This document shows, in pieces, positions 24,284 to 37,394 of a stretch of 64,000 nucleotides of DNA (its first letter is position 1; the number at the start of each line of letters is the position of its first letter). The position numbers were made by a program, and so were the translations under genes. This DNA comes from Karalla daura (lineage: Eukaryota; Chordata; Actinopteri; Chaetodontiformes; Leiognathidae). The stretch spans positions 1,860,001 through 1,924,000 of the forward strand of contig JANZKI010000027.1 in assembly GCA_029224185.1 (NCBI GenBank). The letters are read 5' to 3'. The notes beneath the pieces are model-generated. The model made no database searches, was not told the origin of the DNA, and worked only from the letters and a program-made list of their open reading frames with translations.

Positions 24284-25322
24284 CTCAAATGCATTTTCTC
24301 AGTTTCGCGTTCGCAGTTCTACAAAAAGGCTCAACTTGGCTGTCGGAACCCACATGACAGGCATTTTGCTGCGCAGTTGTGGCCAACATGATGCATGTGG
24401 TAGAAAGAGCTTCTGAAATGCATTTTCCTACAGTTTCACGCTTGTAGTTCTGTGAAACGGCCGAAATTGGCGTGGTGAACACAATACAGGCAATTTGCTG
24501 TATAGCAGGGGCCAACTGCTGAATCTTGCAGCAAAAGCTTCTCAAATGCATTTTCTCAGTTTCGCGTTCGCAGTTCTACAAAAAGGCTCAACTTGGCTGT
24601 CGGAACCCACATGACAGGCATTTTGCTGTGCAGTTGTGGCCAACATGATGCATGTGGTAGAAAGAGCTTCTGAAATGCATTTTCCTACAGTTTCACGCTC
24701 GTAGTTCTGTGAAACGGCCGAAATCGGCGTGGTGAACACAATACAGGCAATTTGCTGTATAGCAGGGGCCAACTGCTGAATCTTGCAGCAAAAGCTTCTC
24801 AAATGCATTTTCTCAGTTTCGCGTTCGCAGTTCTACAAAAAGGCTCAACTTGGCTGTCGGAACCCACATGACAGGCATTTTGCTGTGCAGTTGTGGCTAA
24901 CATGATGCATGTGGTAGAAAGAGCTTCTGAAATGCATTTTCCTACAGTTTCACGCTCGTAGTTCTGTGAAACGGCCGAAATCGGCGTAGTGAACACAATA
25001 CAGGCAATTTGCTGTATAGTAGGGGCCAACTGCTGAATCTTGCAGCAAAAGCTTCTCAAATGCATTTTCTCAGTTTTGCGTTCGCAGTTCTACAAAAAGG
25101 CTCAACTTGGCTGTCGGAACCCACATGACAGGAATTTTGCTGTGCAGTTGTGGCCAACATGATGCATGTGGTAGAAAGAGCTTCTGAAATGCATTTTCCT
25201 ACAGTTTCACGCTCGTAGTTCTGTGAAACGGCCGAAATCGGCGTGGTGAACACAATACAGGCAATTTGCTGTATAGCAGGGGCCAACTGCTGAATCTTGC
25301 AGCAAAAGCTTCTCAAATGCAT

Positions 25323-25578
25323 TTTCTCAGTTTCGTGTTCGCAGTTCTACAAAAAGGCTCAACTTGGCTGTCGGAACCCACATGACAGGCATTTTGCTGT
25401 GCAGTTGTGGCCAACATGATGCATGTGGTAGAAGAGCTTCTGAAATGCATTTTCCTACAGTTTCACGCTTGTAGCTCTGTGAAACGGCCGAAATCGGCGT
25501 GGTGAACACAATACAGGCAATTTGCTGTATAGCAGGGGCCAACTGCTGAATCTTGCAGCAAAAGCTTCTCAAATGCAT
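25323..25578 (+). repeat. 256-bp S-type monomer
   Basis: Last deleted unit before the 2826-bp HOR; it has CACAATAC rather than the GAACGCAATAC of the HOR units. Confidence 0.9.
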
Positions 25579-25835
25579 TTTCTCAGTTTCGTGTTCGCAG
25601 TTCTACAAAAAGGCTCAACTTGGCTGTCGGAACACACATGACAGGCATTTTGCTGTGCAGTTGTGGCCAACATGATGCATGTGGTAGAAAGAGCTTCTGA
25701 CATGCATTTTCCTACAGTTTCACGCTCGTAGTTCTGTGAAACGGCCGAAATCGGCTTGGTGAACACCATACAGGCAATTTGCTGTATAGTAGGGGCCAAC
25801 TGCTGAATCTTGCAGCAAAAGCTTCTCAAATGCAT

Positions 25836-28661
25836 TTTCTCAGTTTCGCGTTCGCAGTTCTACAAAAAGGCTCAACTTGGCTGTCGGAACACACATGACA
25901 GGCATTTTGCTGCGCAGTTGTGGCCAACATGATGCATGTGGTAGAAAGACCTTCTGACATGCATTTTCCTACAGTTTCACGCTCGTAGTTCTGTGAAACG
26001 GCCGAAATCGGCTTGGTGAACACCATACAGACAATTTGCTGTATTGTAGGGGCCAACTGCTGAATCTTGCAGCAAAAGCTTCTCAAATGCATTTTCTCAG
26101 TTTCGCGTTCGCAGTTCTACAAAAAGGCTCAACTTGGCTGTCGGAACACACATGACAGGCATTTTGCTGTGCAGTTGTGGCCAACATGATGCATGTGGTA
26201 GAAAGAGCTTCTGACATGCATTTTCCTACAGTTTCACGCTCGTAGTTCTGTGAAACGGCCGAAATCGGCTTGGTGAACACCATACAGGCAATTTGCTGTA
26301 TAGTAGGGGCCAACTGCTGAATCTTGCAGCAAAAGCTTCTCAAATGCATTTTCTCAGTTTCGCGTTCGCAGTTCTACAAAAAGGCTCAACTTGGCTGTCG
26401 GAACACACATGACAGGCATTTTGCTGCGCAGTTGTGGCCAACATGATGCATGTGGTAGAAAGAGCTTCTGACATGCATTTTCCTACAGTTTCACGCTCGT
26501 AGTTCTGTGAAACGGCCGAAATCGGCTTGGTGAACACCATACAGGCAATTTGCTGTATAGTAGGGGCCAACTGCTGAATCTTGCAGCAAAAGCTTCTCAA
26601 ATGCATTTTCTCAGTTTCGCGTTCGCAGTTCTACAAAAAGGCTCAACTTGGCTGTCGGAACCCACATGACAGGCATTTTGCTGTGCAGTTGTGGCCAACA
26701 TGATGCATGTGGTAGAAAGAGCTTCTGAAATGCATTTTCCTACAGTTTCACGCTCGTAGTTCTGTGAAACGGCCGAAATCGGCGTAGTGAACACAATACA
26801 GGCAATTTGCTGTATAGCAGGGGCCAACTGCTGAATCTTGCAGCAAAAGCTTCTCAAATGCATTTTCTCAGTTTCGCGTTCGCAGTTCTACAAAAAGGCT
26901 CAACTTGGCTGTCGGAACCCACATGACAGGCATTTTGCTGTGCAGTTGTGGCCAACATGATGCATGTGGTAGAAGAGCTTCTGAAATGCATTTTCCTACA
27001 GTTTCACGCTTGTAGCTCTGTGAAACGGCCGAAATCGGCGTGGTGAACGCAATACAGGCAATTTGCTGTATAGCAGGGGCCAACTGCTGAATCTTGCAGC
27101 AAAAGCTTCTCAAATGCATTTTCTCAGTTTCGCGTTCGCAGTTCTACAAAAAGGCTCAACTTGGCTGTCGGAACCCACATGACAGGCATTTTGCTGTGCA
27201 GTTGTGGCCAACATGATGCATGTGGTAGAAAGAGCTTCTGAAATGCATTTTCCTACAGTTTCACGCTCGTAGTTCTGTGAAACGCCCGAAATCGGCTTGG
27301 TGAACACCATACCGGCAATTTGCTGTATAGTAGGGGCCAACTGCTGAATCTTGCAGCAAAAGCTTCTCAAATGCATTTTCTCAGTTTTGCGTTCGCAGTT
27401 CTACAAAAAGGCTCAACTTGGCTGTCGGAACCCACATGACAGGCATTTTGCTGTGCAGTTGTGGCCAACATGATGCATGTGGTAGAAAGAGCTTCTGAAA
27501 TGCATTTTCCTACAGTTTCACGCTCGTAGTTCTGTGAAACGGCCGAAATCGGCGTGGTGAACACAATACAGGCAATTTGCTGTATAGCAGGGGCCAACTG
27601 CTGAATCTTGCAGCAAAAGCTTCTCAAATGCATTTTCTCAGTTTTGCGTTCGCAGTTCTACAAAAAGGCTCAACTTGGCTGTCGGAACCCACATGACAGG
27701 AATTTTGCTGTGCAGTTGTGGCCAACATGATGCATGTGGTAGAAAGAGCTTCTGAAATGCATTTTCCTACAGTTTCACGCTCGTAGTTCTGTGAAACGGC
27801 CGAAATCGGCTTGGTGAACACCATACAGGCAATTTGCTGTATAGTAGGGGCCAACTGCTGAATCTTGCAGCAAAAGCTTCTCAAATGCATTTTCTCAGTT
27901 TCGCGTTCGCAGTTCTACAAAAAGGCTCAACTTGGCTGTCGGAACCCACATGACAGGCATTTTGCTGTGCAGTTGTGGCTAACATGATGCATGTGGTAGA
28001 AAGAGCTTCTGAAATGCATTTTCCTACAGTTTCACGCTCGTAGTTCTGTGAAACGGCCGAAATCGGCGTAGTGAACACAATACAGGCAATTTGCTGTATA
28101 GTAGGGGCCAACTGCTGAATCTTGCAGCAAAAGCTTCTCAAATGCATTTTCTCAGTTTTGCGTTCGCAGTTCTACAAAAAGGCTCAACTTGGCTGTCGGA
28201 ACCCACATGACAGGAATTTTGCTGTGCAGTTGTGGCCAACATGATGCATGTGGTAGAAAGAGCTTCTGAAATGCATTTTCCTACAGTTTCACGCTCGTAG
28301 TTCTGTGAAACGGCCGAAATCGGCGTGGTGAACACCATACAGGCAATTTGCTGTATAGTAGGGGCCAACTGCTGAATCTTGCAGCAAAAGCTTCTCAAAT
28401 GCATTTTCTCAGTTTCGTGTTCGCAGTTCTACAAAAAGGCTCAACTTGGCTGTCGGAACACACATGACAGGCATTTTGCTGTGCAGTTGTGGCCAACATG
28501 ATGCATGTGGTAGAAAGAGCTTCTGACATGCATTTTCCTACAGTTTCACGCTCGTAGTTCTGTGAAACGGCCGAAATCGGCTTGGTGAACACCATACAGG
28601 CAATTTGCTGTATAGTAGGGGCCAACTGCTGAATCTTGCAGCAAAAGCTTCTCAAATGCAT
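25836..28661 (+). repeat. 2826-bp 11-monomer HOR, copy 1
   Basis: Phased on the rare marker AGACCTTCTGAC (C at 25950, usual AGAGC). Unit order: marker P, P, P, G (CGTAG), 256-bp S with GAACGCAATAC, copy with CGCCCGAAAT, G, copy with ACAGGAATTTTGC, CGTAG copy, a second ACAGGAATTTTGC copy, P. The length is 11 x 257 minus one base. Confidence 0.9.
26864..27119 (+). repeat. 256-bp S-type monomer of HOR copy 1
   Basis: Has the A deletion and the HOR marker GAACGCAATAC. Confidence 0.9.
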
Positions 28662-29689
28662 TTTCTCAGTTTCGCGTTCGCAGTTCTACAAAAAGGCTCA
28701 ACTTGGCTGTCGGAACACACATGACAGGCATTTTGCTGCGCAGTTGTGGCCAACATGATGCATGTGGTAGAAAGACCTTCTGACATGCATTTTCCTACAG
28801 TTTCACGCTCGTAGTTCTGTGAAACGGCCGAAATCGGCTTGGTGAACACCATACAGGCAATTTGCTGTATTGTAGGGGCCAACTGCTGAATCTTGCAGCA
28901 AAAGCTTCTCAAATGCATTTTCTCAGTTTCGCGTTCGCAGTTCTACAAAAAGGCTCAACTTGGCTGTCGGAACACACATGACAGGCATTTTGCTGTGCAG
29001 TTGTGGCCAACATGATGCATGTGGTAGAAAGAGCTTCTGACATGCATTTTCCTACAGTTTCACGCTCGTAGTTCTGTGAAACGGCCGAAATCGGCTTGGT
29101 GAACACCATACAGGCAATTTGCTGTATAGTAGGGGCCAACTGCTGAATCTTGCAGCAAAAGCTTCTCAAATGCATTTTCTCAGTTTCGCGTTCGCAGTTC
29201 TACAAAAAGGCTCAACTTGGCTGTCGGAACACACATGACAGGCATTTTGCTGCGCAGTTGTGGCCAACATGATGCATGTGGTAGAAAGAGCTTCTGACAT
29301 GCATTTTCCTACAGTTTCACGCTCGTAGTTCTGTGAAACGGCCGAAATCGGCTTGGTGAACACCATACAGGCAATTTGCTGTATAGTAGGGGCCAACTGC
29401 TGAATCTTGCAGCAAAAGCTTCTCAAATGCATTTTCTCAGTTTCGCGTTCGCAGTTCTACAAAAAGGCTCAACTTGGCTGTCGGAACCCACATGACAGGC
29501 ATTTTGCTGTGCAGTTGTGGCCAACATGATGCATGTGGTAGAAAGAGCTTCTGAAATGCATTTTCCTACAGTTTCACGCTCGTAGTTCTGTGAAACGGCC
29601 GAAATCGGCGTAGTGAACACAATACAGGCAATTTGCTGTATAGCAGGGGCCAACTGCTGAATCTTGCAGCAAAAGCTTCTCAAATGCAT

Positions 29690-29945
29690 TTTCTCAGTTT
29701 CGCGTTCGCAGTTCTACAAAAAGGCTCAACTTGGCTGTCGGAACCCACATGACAGGCATTTTGCTGTGCAGTTGTGGCCAACATGATGCATGTGGTAGAA
29801 GAGCTTCTGAAATGCATTTTCCTACAGTTTCACGCTTGTAGCTCTGTGAAACGGCCGAAATCGGCGTGGTGAACGCAATACAGGCAATTTGCTGTATAGC
29901 AGGGGCCAACTGCTGAATCTTGCAGCAAAAGCTTCTCAAATGCAT
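29690..29945 (+). repeat. 256-bp S-type monomer of HOR copy 2
   Basis: 2826 bp after the previous deleted unit and sharing GAACGCAATAC. Confidence 0.9.
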
Positions 29946-30716
29946 TTTCTCAGTTTCGCGTTCGCAGTTCTACAAAAAGGCTCAACTTGGCTGTCGGAAC
30001 CCACATGACAGGAATTTTGCTGTGCAGTTGTGGCCAACATGATGCATGTGGTAGAAAGAGCTTCTGAAATGCATTTTCCTACAGTTTCACGCTCGTAGTT
30101 CTGTGAAACGCCCGAAATCGGCTTGGTGAACACCATACAGGCAATTTGCTGTATAGTAGGGGCCAACTGCTGAATCTTGCAGCAAAAGCTTCTCAAATGC
30201 ATTTTCTCAGTTTTGCGTTCGCAGTTCTACAAAAAGGCTCAACTTGGCTGTCGGAACCCACATGACAGGCATTTTGCTGTGCAGTTGTGGCCAACATGAT
30301 GCATGTGGTAGAAAGAGCTTCTGAAATGCATTTTCCTACAGTTTCACGCTCGTAGTTCTGTGAAACGGCCGAAATCGGCGTGGTGAACACAATACAGGCA
30401 ATTTGCTGTATAGCAGGGGCCAACTGCTGAATCTTGCAGCAAAAGCTTCTCAAATGCATTTTCTCAGTTTTGCGTTCGCAGTTCTACAAAAAGGCTCAAC
30501 TTGGCTGTCGGAACCCACATGACAGGAATTTTGCTGTGCAGTTGTGGCCAACATGATGCATGTGGTAGAAAGAGCTTCTGAAATGCATTTTCCTACAGTT
30601 TCACGCTCGTAGTTCTGTGAAACGGCCGAAATCGGCTTGGTGAACACCATACAGGCAATTTGCTGTATAGTAGGGGCCAACTGCTGAATCTTGCAGCAAA
30701 AGCTTCTCAAATGCAT

Positions 30717-30973
30717 TTTCTCAGTTTCGCGTTCGCAGTTCTACAAAAAGGCTCAACTTGGCTGTCGGAACCCACATGACAGGCATTTTGCTGTGCAGTT
30801 GTGGCTAACATGATGCATGTGGTAGAAAGAGCTTCTGAAATTCATTTTCCTACAGTTTCACGCTCGTAGTTCTGTGAAACGGCCGAAATCGGCGTAGTGA
30901 ACACAATACAGGCAATTTGCTGTATAGCAGGGGCCAACTGCTGAATCTTGCAGCAAAAGCTTCTCAAATGCAT
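30717..30973 (+). repeat. monomer with GAAATTCATTTT (minus-frame stop)
   Basis: TCA at 30842-30844 reads TGA on the minus strand. The identical change appears 2312 bp later (33154-33156) in the unit 33029-33285, so it was copied with HOR copy 3. Confidence 0.85.
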
Positions 30974-31487
30974 TTTCTCAGTTTCGTGTTCGCAGTTCTA
31001 CAAAAAGGCTCAACTTGGCTGTCGGAACCCACATGACAGGCATTTTGCTGCGCAGTTGTGGCCAACATGATGCATGTGGTAGAAAGAGCTTCTGACATGC
31101 ATTTTCCTACAGTTTCACGCTCGTAGTTCTGTGAAACGGCCGAAATCGGCTTGGTGAACACCATACAGGCAATTTGCTGTATAGTAGGGGCCAACTGCTG
31201 AATCTTGCAGCAAAAGCTTCTCAAATGCATTTTCTCAGTTTCGCGTTCGCAGTTCTACAAAAAGGCTCAACTTGGCTGTCGGAACACACATGACAGGCAT
31301 TTTGCTGTGCAGTTGTGGCCAACATGATGCATGTGGTAGAAAGAGCTTCTGACATGCATTTTCCTACAGTTTCACGCTCGTAGTTCTGTGAAACGGCCGA
31401 AATCGGCTTGGTGAACACCATACAGGCAATTTGCTGTATTGTAGGGGCCAACTGCTGAATCTTGCAGCAAAAGCTTCTCAAATGCAT

Positions 31488-33799
31488 TTTCTCAGTTTCG
31501 CGTTCGCAGTTCTACAAAAAGGCTCAACTTGGCTGTCGGAACACACATGACAGGCATTTTGCTGCGCAGTTGTGGCCAACATGATGCATGTGGTAGAAAG
31601 ACCTTCTGACATGCATTTTCCTACAGTTTCACGCTCGTAGTTCTGTGAAACGGCCGAAATCGGCTTGGTGAACACCATACAGGCAATTTGCTGTATTGTA
31701 GGGGCCAACTGCTGAATCTTGCAGCAAAAGCTTCTCAAATGCATTTTCTCAGTTTCGCGTTCGCAGTTCTACAAAAAGGCTCAACTTGGCTGTCGGAACA
31801 CACATGACAGGCATTTTGCTGTGCAGTTGTGGCCAACATGATGCATGTGGTAGAAAGAGCTTCTGACATGCATTTTCCTACAGTTTCACGCTCGTAGTTC
31901 TGTGAAACGGCCGAAATCGGCTTGGTGAACACCATACAGGCAATTTGCTGTATAGTAGGGGCCAACTGCTGAATCTTGCAGCAAAAGCTTCTCAAATGCA
32001 TTTTCTCAGTTTCGCGTTCGCAGTTCTACAAAAAGGCTCAACTTGGCTGTCGGAACACACATGACAGGCATTTTGCTGCGCAGTTGTGGCCAACATGATG
32101 CATGTGGTAGAAAGAGCTTCTGACATGCATTTTCCTACAGTTTCACGCTCGTAGTTCTGTGAAACGGCCGAAATCGGCTTGGTGAACACCATACAGGCAA
32201 TTTGCTGTATAGTAGGGGCCAACTGCTGAATCTTGCAGCAAAAGCTTCTCAAATGCATTTTCTCAGTTTCGCGTTCGCAGTTCTACAAAAAGGCTCAACT
32301 TGGCTGTCGGAACCCACATGACAGGCATTTTGCTGTGCAGTTGTGGCCAACATGATGCATGTGGTAGAAAGAGCTTCTGAAATGCATTTTCCTACAGTTT
32401 CACGCTCGTAGTTCTGTGAAACGGCCGAAATCGGCGTAGTGAACACAATACAGGCAATTTGCTGTATAGCAGGGGCCAACTGCTGAATCTTGCAGCAAAA
32501 GCTTCTCAAATGCATTTTCTCAGTTTCGCGTTCGCAGTTCTACAAAAAGGCTCAACTTGGCTGTCGGAACCCACATGACAGGCATTTTGCTGTGCAGTTG
32601 TGGCCAACATGATGCATGTGGTAGAAGAGCTTCTGAAATGCATTTTCCTACAGTTTCACGCTTGTAGCTCTGTGAAACGGCCGAAATCGGCGTGGTGAAC
32701 GCAATACAGGCAATTTGCTGTATAGCAGGGGCCAACTGCTGAATCTTGCAGCAAAAGCTTCTCAAATGCATTTTCTCAGTTTCGCGTTCGCAGTTCTACA
32801 AAAAGGCTCAACTTGGCTGTCGGAACCCACATGACAGGCATTTTGCTGTGCAGTTGTGGCCAACATGATGCATGTGGTAGAAAGAGCTTCTGAAATGCAT
32901 TTTCCTACAGTTTCACGCTCGTAGTTCTGTGAAACGGCCGAAATCGGCTTGGTGAACACCATACAGGCAATTTGCTGTATAGTAGGGGCCAACTGCTGAA
33001 TCTTGCAGCAAAAGCTTCTCAAATGCATTTTCTCAGTTTCGCGTTCGCAGTTCTACAAAAAGGCTCAACTTGGCTGTCGGAACCCACATGACAGGCATTT
33101 TGCTGTGCAGTTGTGGCTAACATGATGCATGTGGTAGAAAGAGCTTCTGAAATTCATTTTCCTACAGTTTCACGCTCGTAGTTCTGTGAAACGGCCGAAA
33201 TCGGCGTAGTGAACACAATACAGGCAATTTGCTGTATAGCAGGGGCCAACTGCTGAATCTTGCAGCAAAAGCTTCTCAAATGCATTTTCTCAGTTTCGTG
33301 TTCGCAGTTCTACAAAAAGGCTCAACTTGGCTGTCGGAACCCACATGACAGGCATTTTGCTGCGCAGTTGTGGCCAACATGATGCATGTGGTAGAAAGAG
33401 CTTCTGACATGCATTTTCCTACAGTTTCACGCTCGTAGTTCTGTGAAACGGCCGAAATCGGCTTGGTGAACACCATACAGGCAATTTGCTGTATAGTAGG
33501 GGCCAACTGCTGAATCTTGCAGCAAAAGCTTCTCAAATGCATTTTCTCAGTTTCGCGTTCGCAGTTCTACAAAAAGGCTCAACTTGGCTGTCGGAACACA
33601 CATGACAGGCATTTTGCTGTGCAGTTGTGGCCAACATGATGCATGTGGTAGAAAGAGCTTCTGACATGCATTTTCCTACAGTTTCACGCTCGTAGTTCTG
33701 TGAAACGGCCGAAATCGGCTTGGTGAACACCATACAGGCAATTTGCTGTATTGTAGGGGCCAACTGCTGAATCTTGCAGCAAAAGCTTCTCAAATGCAT
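31488..33799 (+). repeat. shortened HOR copy 3 (9 monomers, 2312 bp)
   Basis: Marker C at 31602. It keeps the order marker P, P, P, G, 256-bp S, then a P/G hybrid, the GAAATTCATTTT copy and two P copies. The CGCCCG, G and ACAGGAATTTTGC units are missing, as expected from unequal exchange between copies. Confidence 0.85.
32516..32771 (+). repeat. 256-bp S-type monomer of HOR copy 3
   Basis: Again 2826 bp on, although the units after it have been lost from this HOR copy. Confidence 0.9.
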
Positions 33800-35598
33800 T
33801 TTCTCAGTTTCGCGTTCGCAGTTCTACAAAAAGGCTCAACTTGGCTGTCGGAACACACATGACAGGCATTTTGCTGCGCAGTTGTGGCCAACATGATGCA
33901 TGTGGTAGAAAGACCTTCTGACATGCATTTTCCTACAGTTTCACGCTCGTAGTTCTGTGAAACGGCCGAAATCGGCTTGGTGAACACCATACAGGCAATT
34001 TGCTGTATTGTAGGGGCCAACTGCTGAATCTTGCAGCAAAAGCTTCTCAAATGCATTTTCTCAGTTTCGCGTTCGCAGTTCTACAAAAAGGCTCAACTTG
34101 GCTGTCGGAACACACATGACAGGCATTTTGCTGCGCAGTTGTGGCCAACATGATGCATGTGGTAGAAAGAGCTTCTGACATGCATTTTCCTACAGTTTCA
34201 CGCTCGTAGTTCTGTGAAACGGCCGAAATCGGCTTGGTGAACACCATACAGGCAATTTGCTGTATAGTAGGGGCCAACTGCTGAATCTTGCAGCAAAAGC
34301 TTCTCAAATGCATTTTCTCAGTTTCGCGTTCGCAGTTCTACAAAAAGGCTCAACTTGGCTGTCGGAACACACATGACAGGCATTTTGCTGCGCAGTTGTG
34401 GCCAACATGATGCATGTGGTAGAAAGAGCTTCTGACATGCATTTTCCTACAGTTTCACGCTCGTAGTTCTGTGAAACGGCCGAAATCGGCTTGGTGAACA
34501 CCATACAGGCAATTTGCTGTATAGTAGGGGCCAACTGCTGAATCTTGCAGCAAAAGCTTCTCAAATGCATTTTCTCAGTTTCGCGTTCGCAGTTCTACAA
34601 AAAGGCTCAACTTGGCTGTCGGAACCCACATGACAGGCATTTTGCTGTGCAGTTGTGGCCAACATGATGCATGTGGTAGAAAGAGCTTCTGAAATGCATT
34701 TTCCTACAGTTTCACGCTCGTAGTTCTGTGAAACGGCCGAAATCGGCTTGGTGAACACCATACAGGCAATTTGCTGTATTGTAGGGGCCAACTGCTGAAT
34801 CTTGCAGCAAAAGCTTCTCAAATGCATTTTCTCAGTTTCGCGTTCGCAGTTCTACAAAAAGGCTCAACTTGGCTGTCGGAACACACATGACAGGCATTTT
34901 GCTGCGCAGTTGTGGCCAACATGAGGCATGTGGTAGAAAGAGCTTCTGACATGCATTTTCCTACAGTTTCACGCTCGTAGTTCTGTGAAACGGCCGAAAT
35001 CGGCTTGGTGAACACCATACAGGCAATTTGCTGTATAGTAGGGGCCAACTGCTGAATCTTGCAGCAAAAGCTTCTCAAATGCATTTTCTCAGTTTCGCGT
35101 TCGCAGTTCTACAAAAAGGCTCAACTTGGCTGTCGGAACACACATGACAGGCATTTTGCTGCGCAGTTGTGGCCAACATGATGCATGTGGTAGAAAGAGC
35201 TTCTGACATGCATTTTCCTACAGTTTCACGCTCGTAGTTCTGTGAAACGGCCGAAATCGGCTTGGTGAACACAATACAGGCAATTTGCTGTATAGTAGGG
35301 GCCAACTGCTGAATCTTGCAGCAAAAGCTTCTCAAATGCATTTTCTCAGTTTCGCGTTCGCAGTTCTACAAAAAGGCTCAACTTGGCTGTCGGAACCCAC
35401 ATGACAGGCATTTTGCTGTGCAGTTGTGGCCAACATGATGCATGTGGTAGAAAGAGCTTCTGAAATGCATTTTCCTACAGTTTCACGCTCGTAGTTCTGT
35501 GAAACGGCCGAAATCGGCGTAGTGAACACAATACAGGCAATTTGCTGTATAGCAGGGGCCAACTGCTGAATCTTGCAGCAAAAGCTTCTCAAATGCAT

Positions 35599-35854
35599 TT
35601 TCTCAGTTTCGCGTTCGCAGTTCTACAAAAAGGCTCAACTTGGCTGTCGGAACCCACATGACAGGCATTTTGCTGTGCAGTTGTGGCCAACATGATGCAT
35701 GTGGTAGAAGAGCTTCTGAAATGCATTTTCCTACAGTTTCACGCTTGTAGCTCTGTGAAACGGCCGAAATCGGCGTGGTGAACGCAATACAGGCAATTTG
35801 CTGTATAGCAGGGGCCAACTGCTGAATCTTGCAGCAAAAGCTTCTCAAATGCAT
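35599..35854 (+). repeat. 256-bp S-type monomer of HOR copy 4
   Basis: 3083 bp after the preceding one (12 monomers minus one base), reflecting the lengthened HOR copy. Confidence 0.9.
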
Positions 35855-36111
35855 TTTCTCAGTTTCGCGTTCGCAGTTCTACAAAAAGGCTCAACTTGGC
35901 TGTCGGAACCCACATGACAGGCATTTTGCTGTGCAGTTGTGGCCAACATGATGCATGTGGTAGAAAGAGCTTCTGAAATGCATTTTCCTACAGTTTCACG
36001 CTCGTAGTTCTGTGAAACGCCCGAAATCGGCTTGGTGAACACCATACAGGCAATTTGCTGTATAGTAGGGGCCAACTGCTGAATCTTGCAGCAAAAGCTT
36101 CTCAAATGCAT

Positions 36112-36367
36112 TTTCTCAGTTTTGCGTTCGCAGTTCTACAAAAAGGCTCAACTTGGCTGTCGGAACCCACATGACAGGCATTTTGCTGTGCAGTTGTGGC
36201 CAACATGATGCATGTGGTAGAAGAGCTTCTGAAATGCATTTTCCTATAGTTTCACGCTTGTAGCTCTGTGAAACGGCCGAAATCGGCGTGGTGAACACAA
36301 TACAGGCAATTTGCTGTATAGCAGGGGCCAACTGCTGAATCTTGCAGCAAAAGCTTCTCAAATGCAT
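36112..36367 (+). repeat. 256-bp S-type monomer with CCTATAG
   Basis: Shares the rare CCTATAGTTTC with the full-length S unit that follows (36368-36624). Confidence 0.9.
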
Positions 36368-37138
36368 TTTCTCAGTTTCGTGTTCGCAGTTCTACAAAAA
36401 GGCTCAACTTGGCTGTCGGAACACACATGACAGGCATTTTGCTGTGCAGTTGTGGCCAACATGATGCATGTGGTAGAAAGAGCTTCTGAAATGCATTTTC
36501 CTATAGTTTCACGCTTGTAGCTCTGTGAAACGGCCGAAATCGGCGTGGTGAACACAATACAGGCAATTTGCTGTATAGCAGGGGCCAACTGCTGAATCTT
36601 GCAGCAAAAGCTTCTCAAATGCATTTTCTCAGTTTCGTGTTCGCAGTTCTACAAAAAGGCTCAACTTGGCTGTCGGAACACACATGACAGGCATTTTGCT
36701 GTGCAGTTGTGGCCAACATGATGCATGTGGTAGAAAGAGCTTCTGAAATGCATTTTCCTACAGTTTCACGCTTGTAGCTCTGTGAAACGGCCGAAATCGG
36801 CGTGGTGAACACAATACAGGCAATTTGCTGTATAGCAGGGGCCAACTGCTGAATCTTGCAGCAAAAGCTTCTCAAATGCATTTTCTCAGTTTCGTGTTCG
36901 CAGTTCTACAAAAAGGCTCAACTTGGCTGTCGGAACCCACATGACAGGCATTTTGCTGCGCAGTTGTGGCCAACATGATGCATGTGGTAGAAAGAGCTTC
37001 TGACATGCATTTTCCTACAGTTTCACGCTCGTAGTTCTGTGAAACGGCCGAAATCGGCTTGGTGAACACCATACAGGCAATTTGCTGTATAGTAGGGGCC
37101 AACTGCTGAATCTTGCAGCAAAAGCTTCTCAAATGCAT

Positions 37139-37394
37139 TTTCTCAGTTTCGCGTTCGCAGTTCTACAAAAAGGCTCAACTTGGCTGTCGGAACACACATG
37201 ACAGGCATTTTGCTGTGCAGTTGTGGCCAACATGATGCATGTGGTAGAAGAGCTTCTGAAATGCATTTTCCAACAGTTTCACGCTTGTAGCTCTGTGAAA
37301 CGGCCGAAATCGGCGTGGTGAACACAATACAGGCAATTTGCTGTATAGCAGGGGCCAACTGCTGAATCTTGCAGCAAAAGCTTCTCAAATGCAT
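37139..37394 (+). repeat. 256-bp S-type monomer with CCAACAG
   Basis: Has a private TTTTCCAACAG and CACACATG in half B; the last S deletion unit in the window. Confidence 0.9.

Larger units (their letters stand above)
28662..31487 (+). repeat. 2826-bp 11-monomer HOR, copy 2
   Basis: Marker C at 28776, exactly 2826 bp after copy 1, and the 256-bp GAACGCAATAC unit also shifts by 2826 bp. The late units differ: the CGTAG copy here carries GAAATTCATTTT, which makes a stop in the minus-strand frame, and two P copies close the block. Confidence 0.9.
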
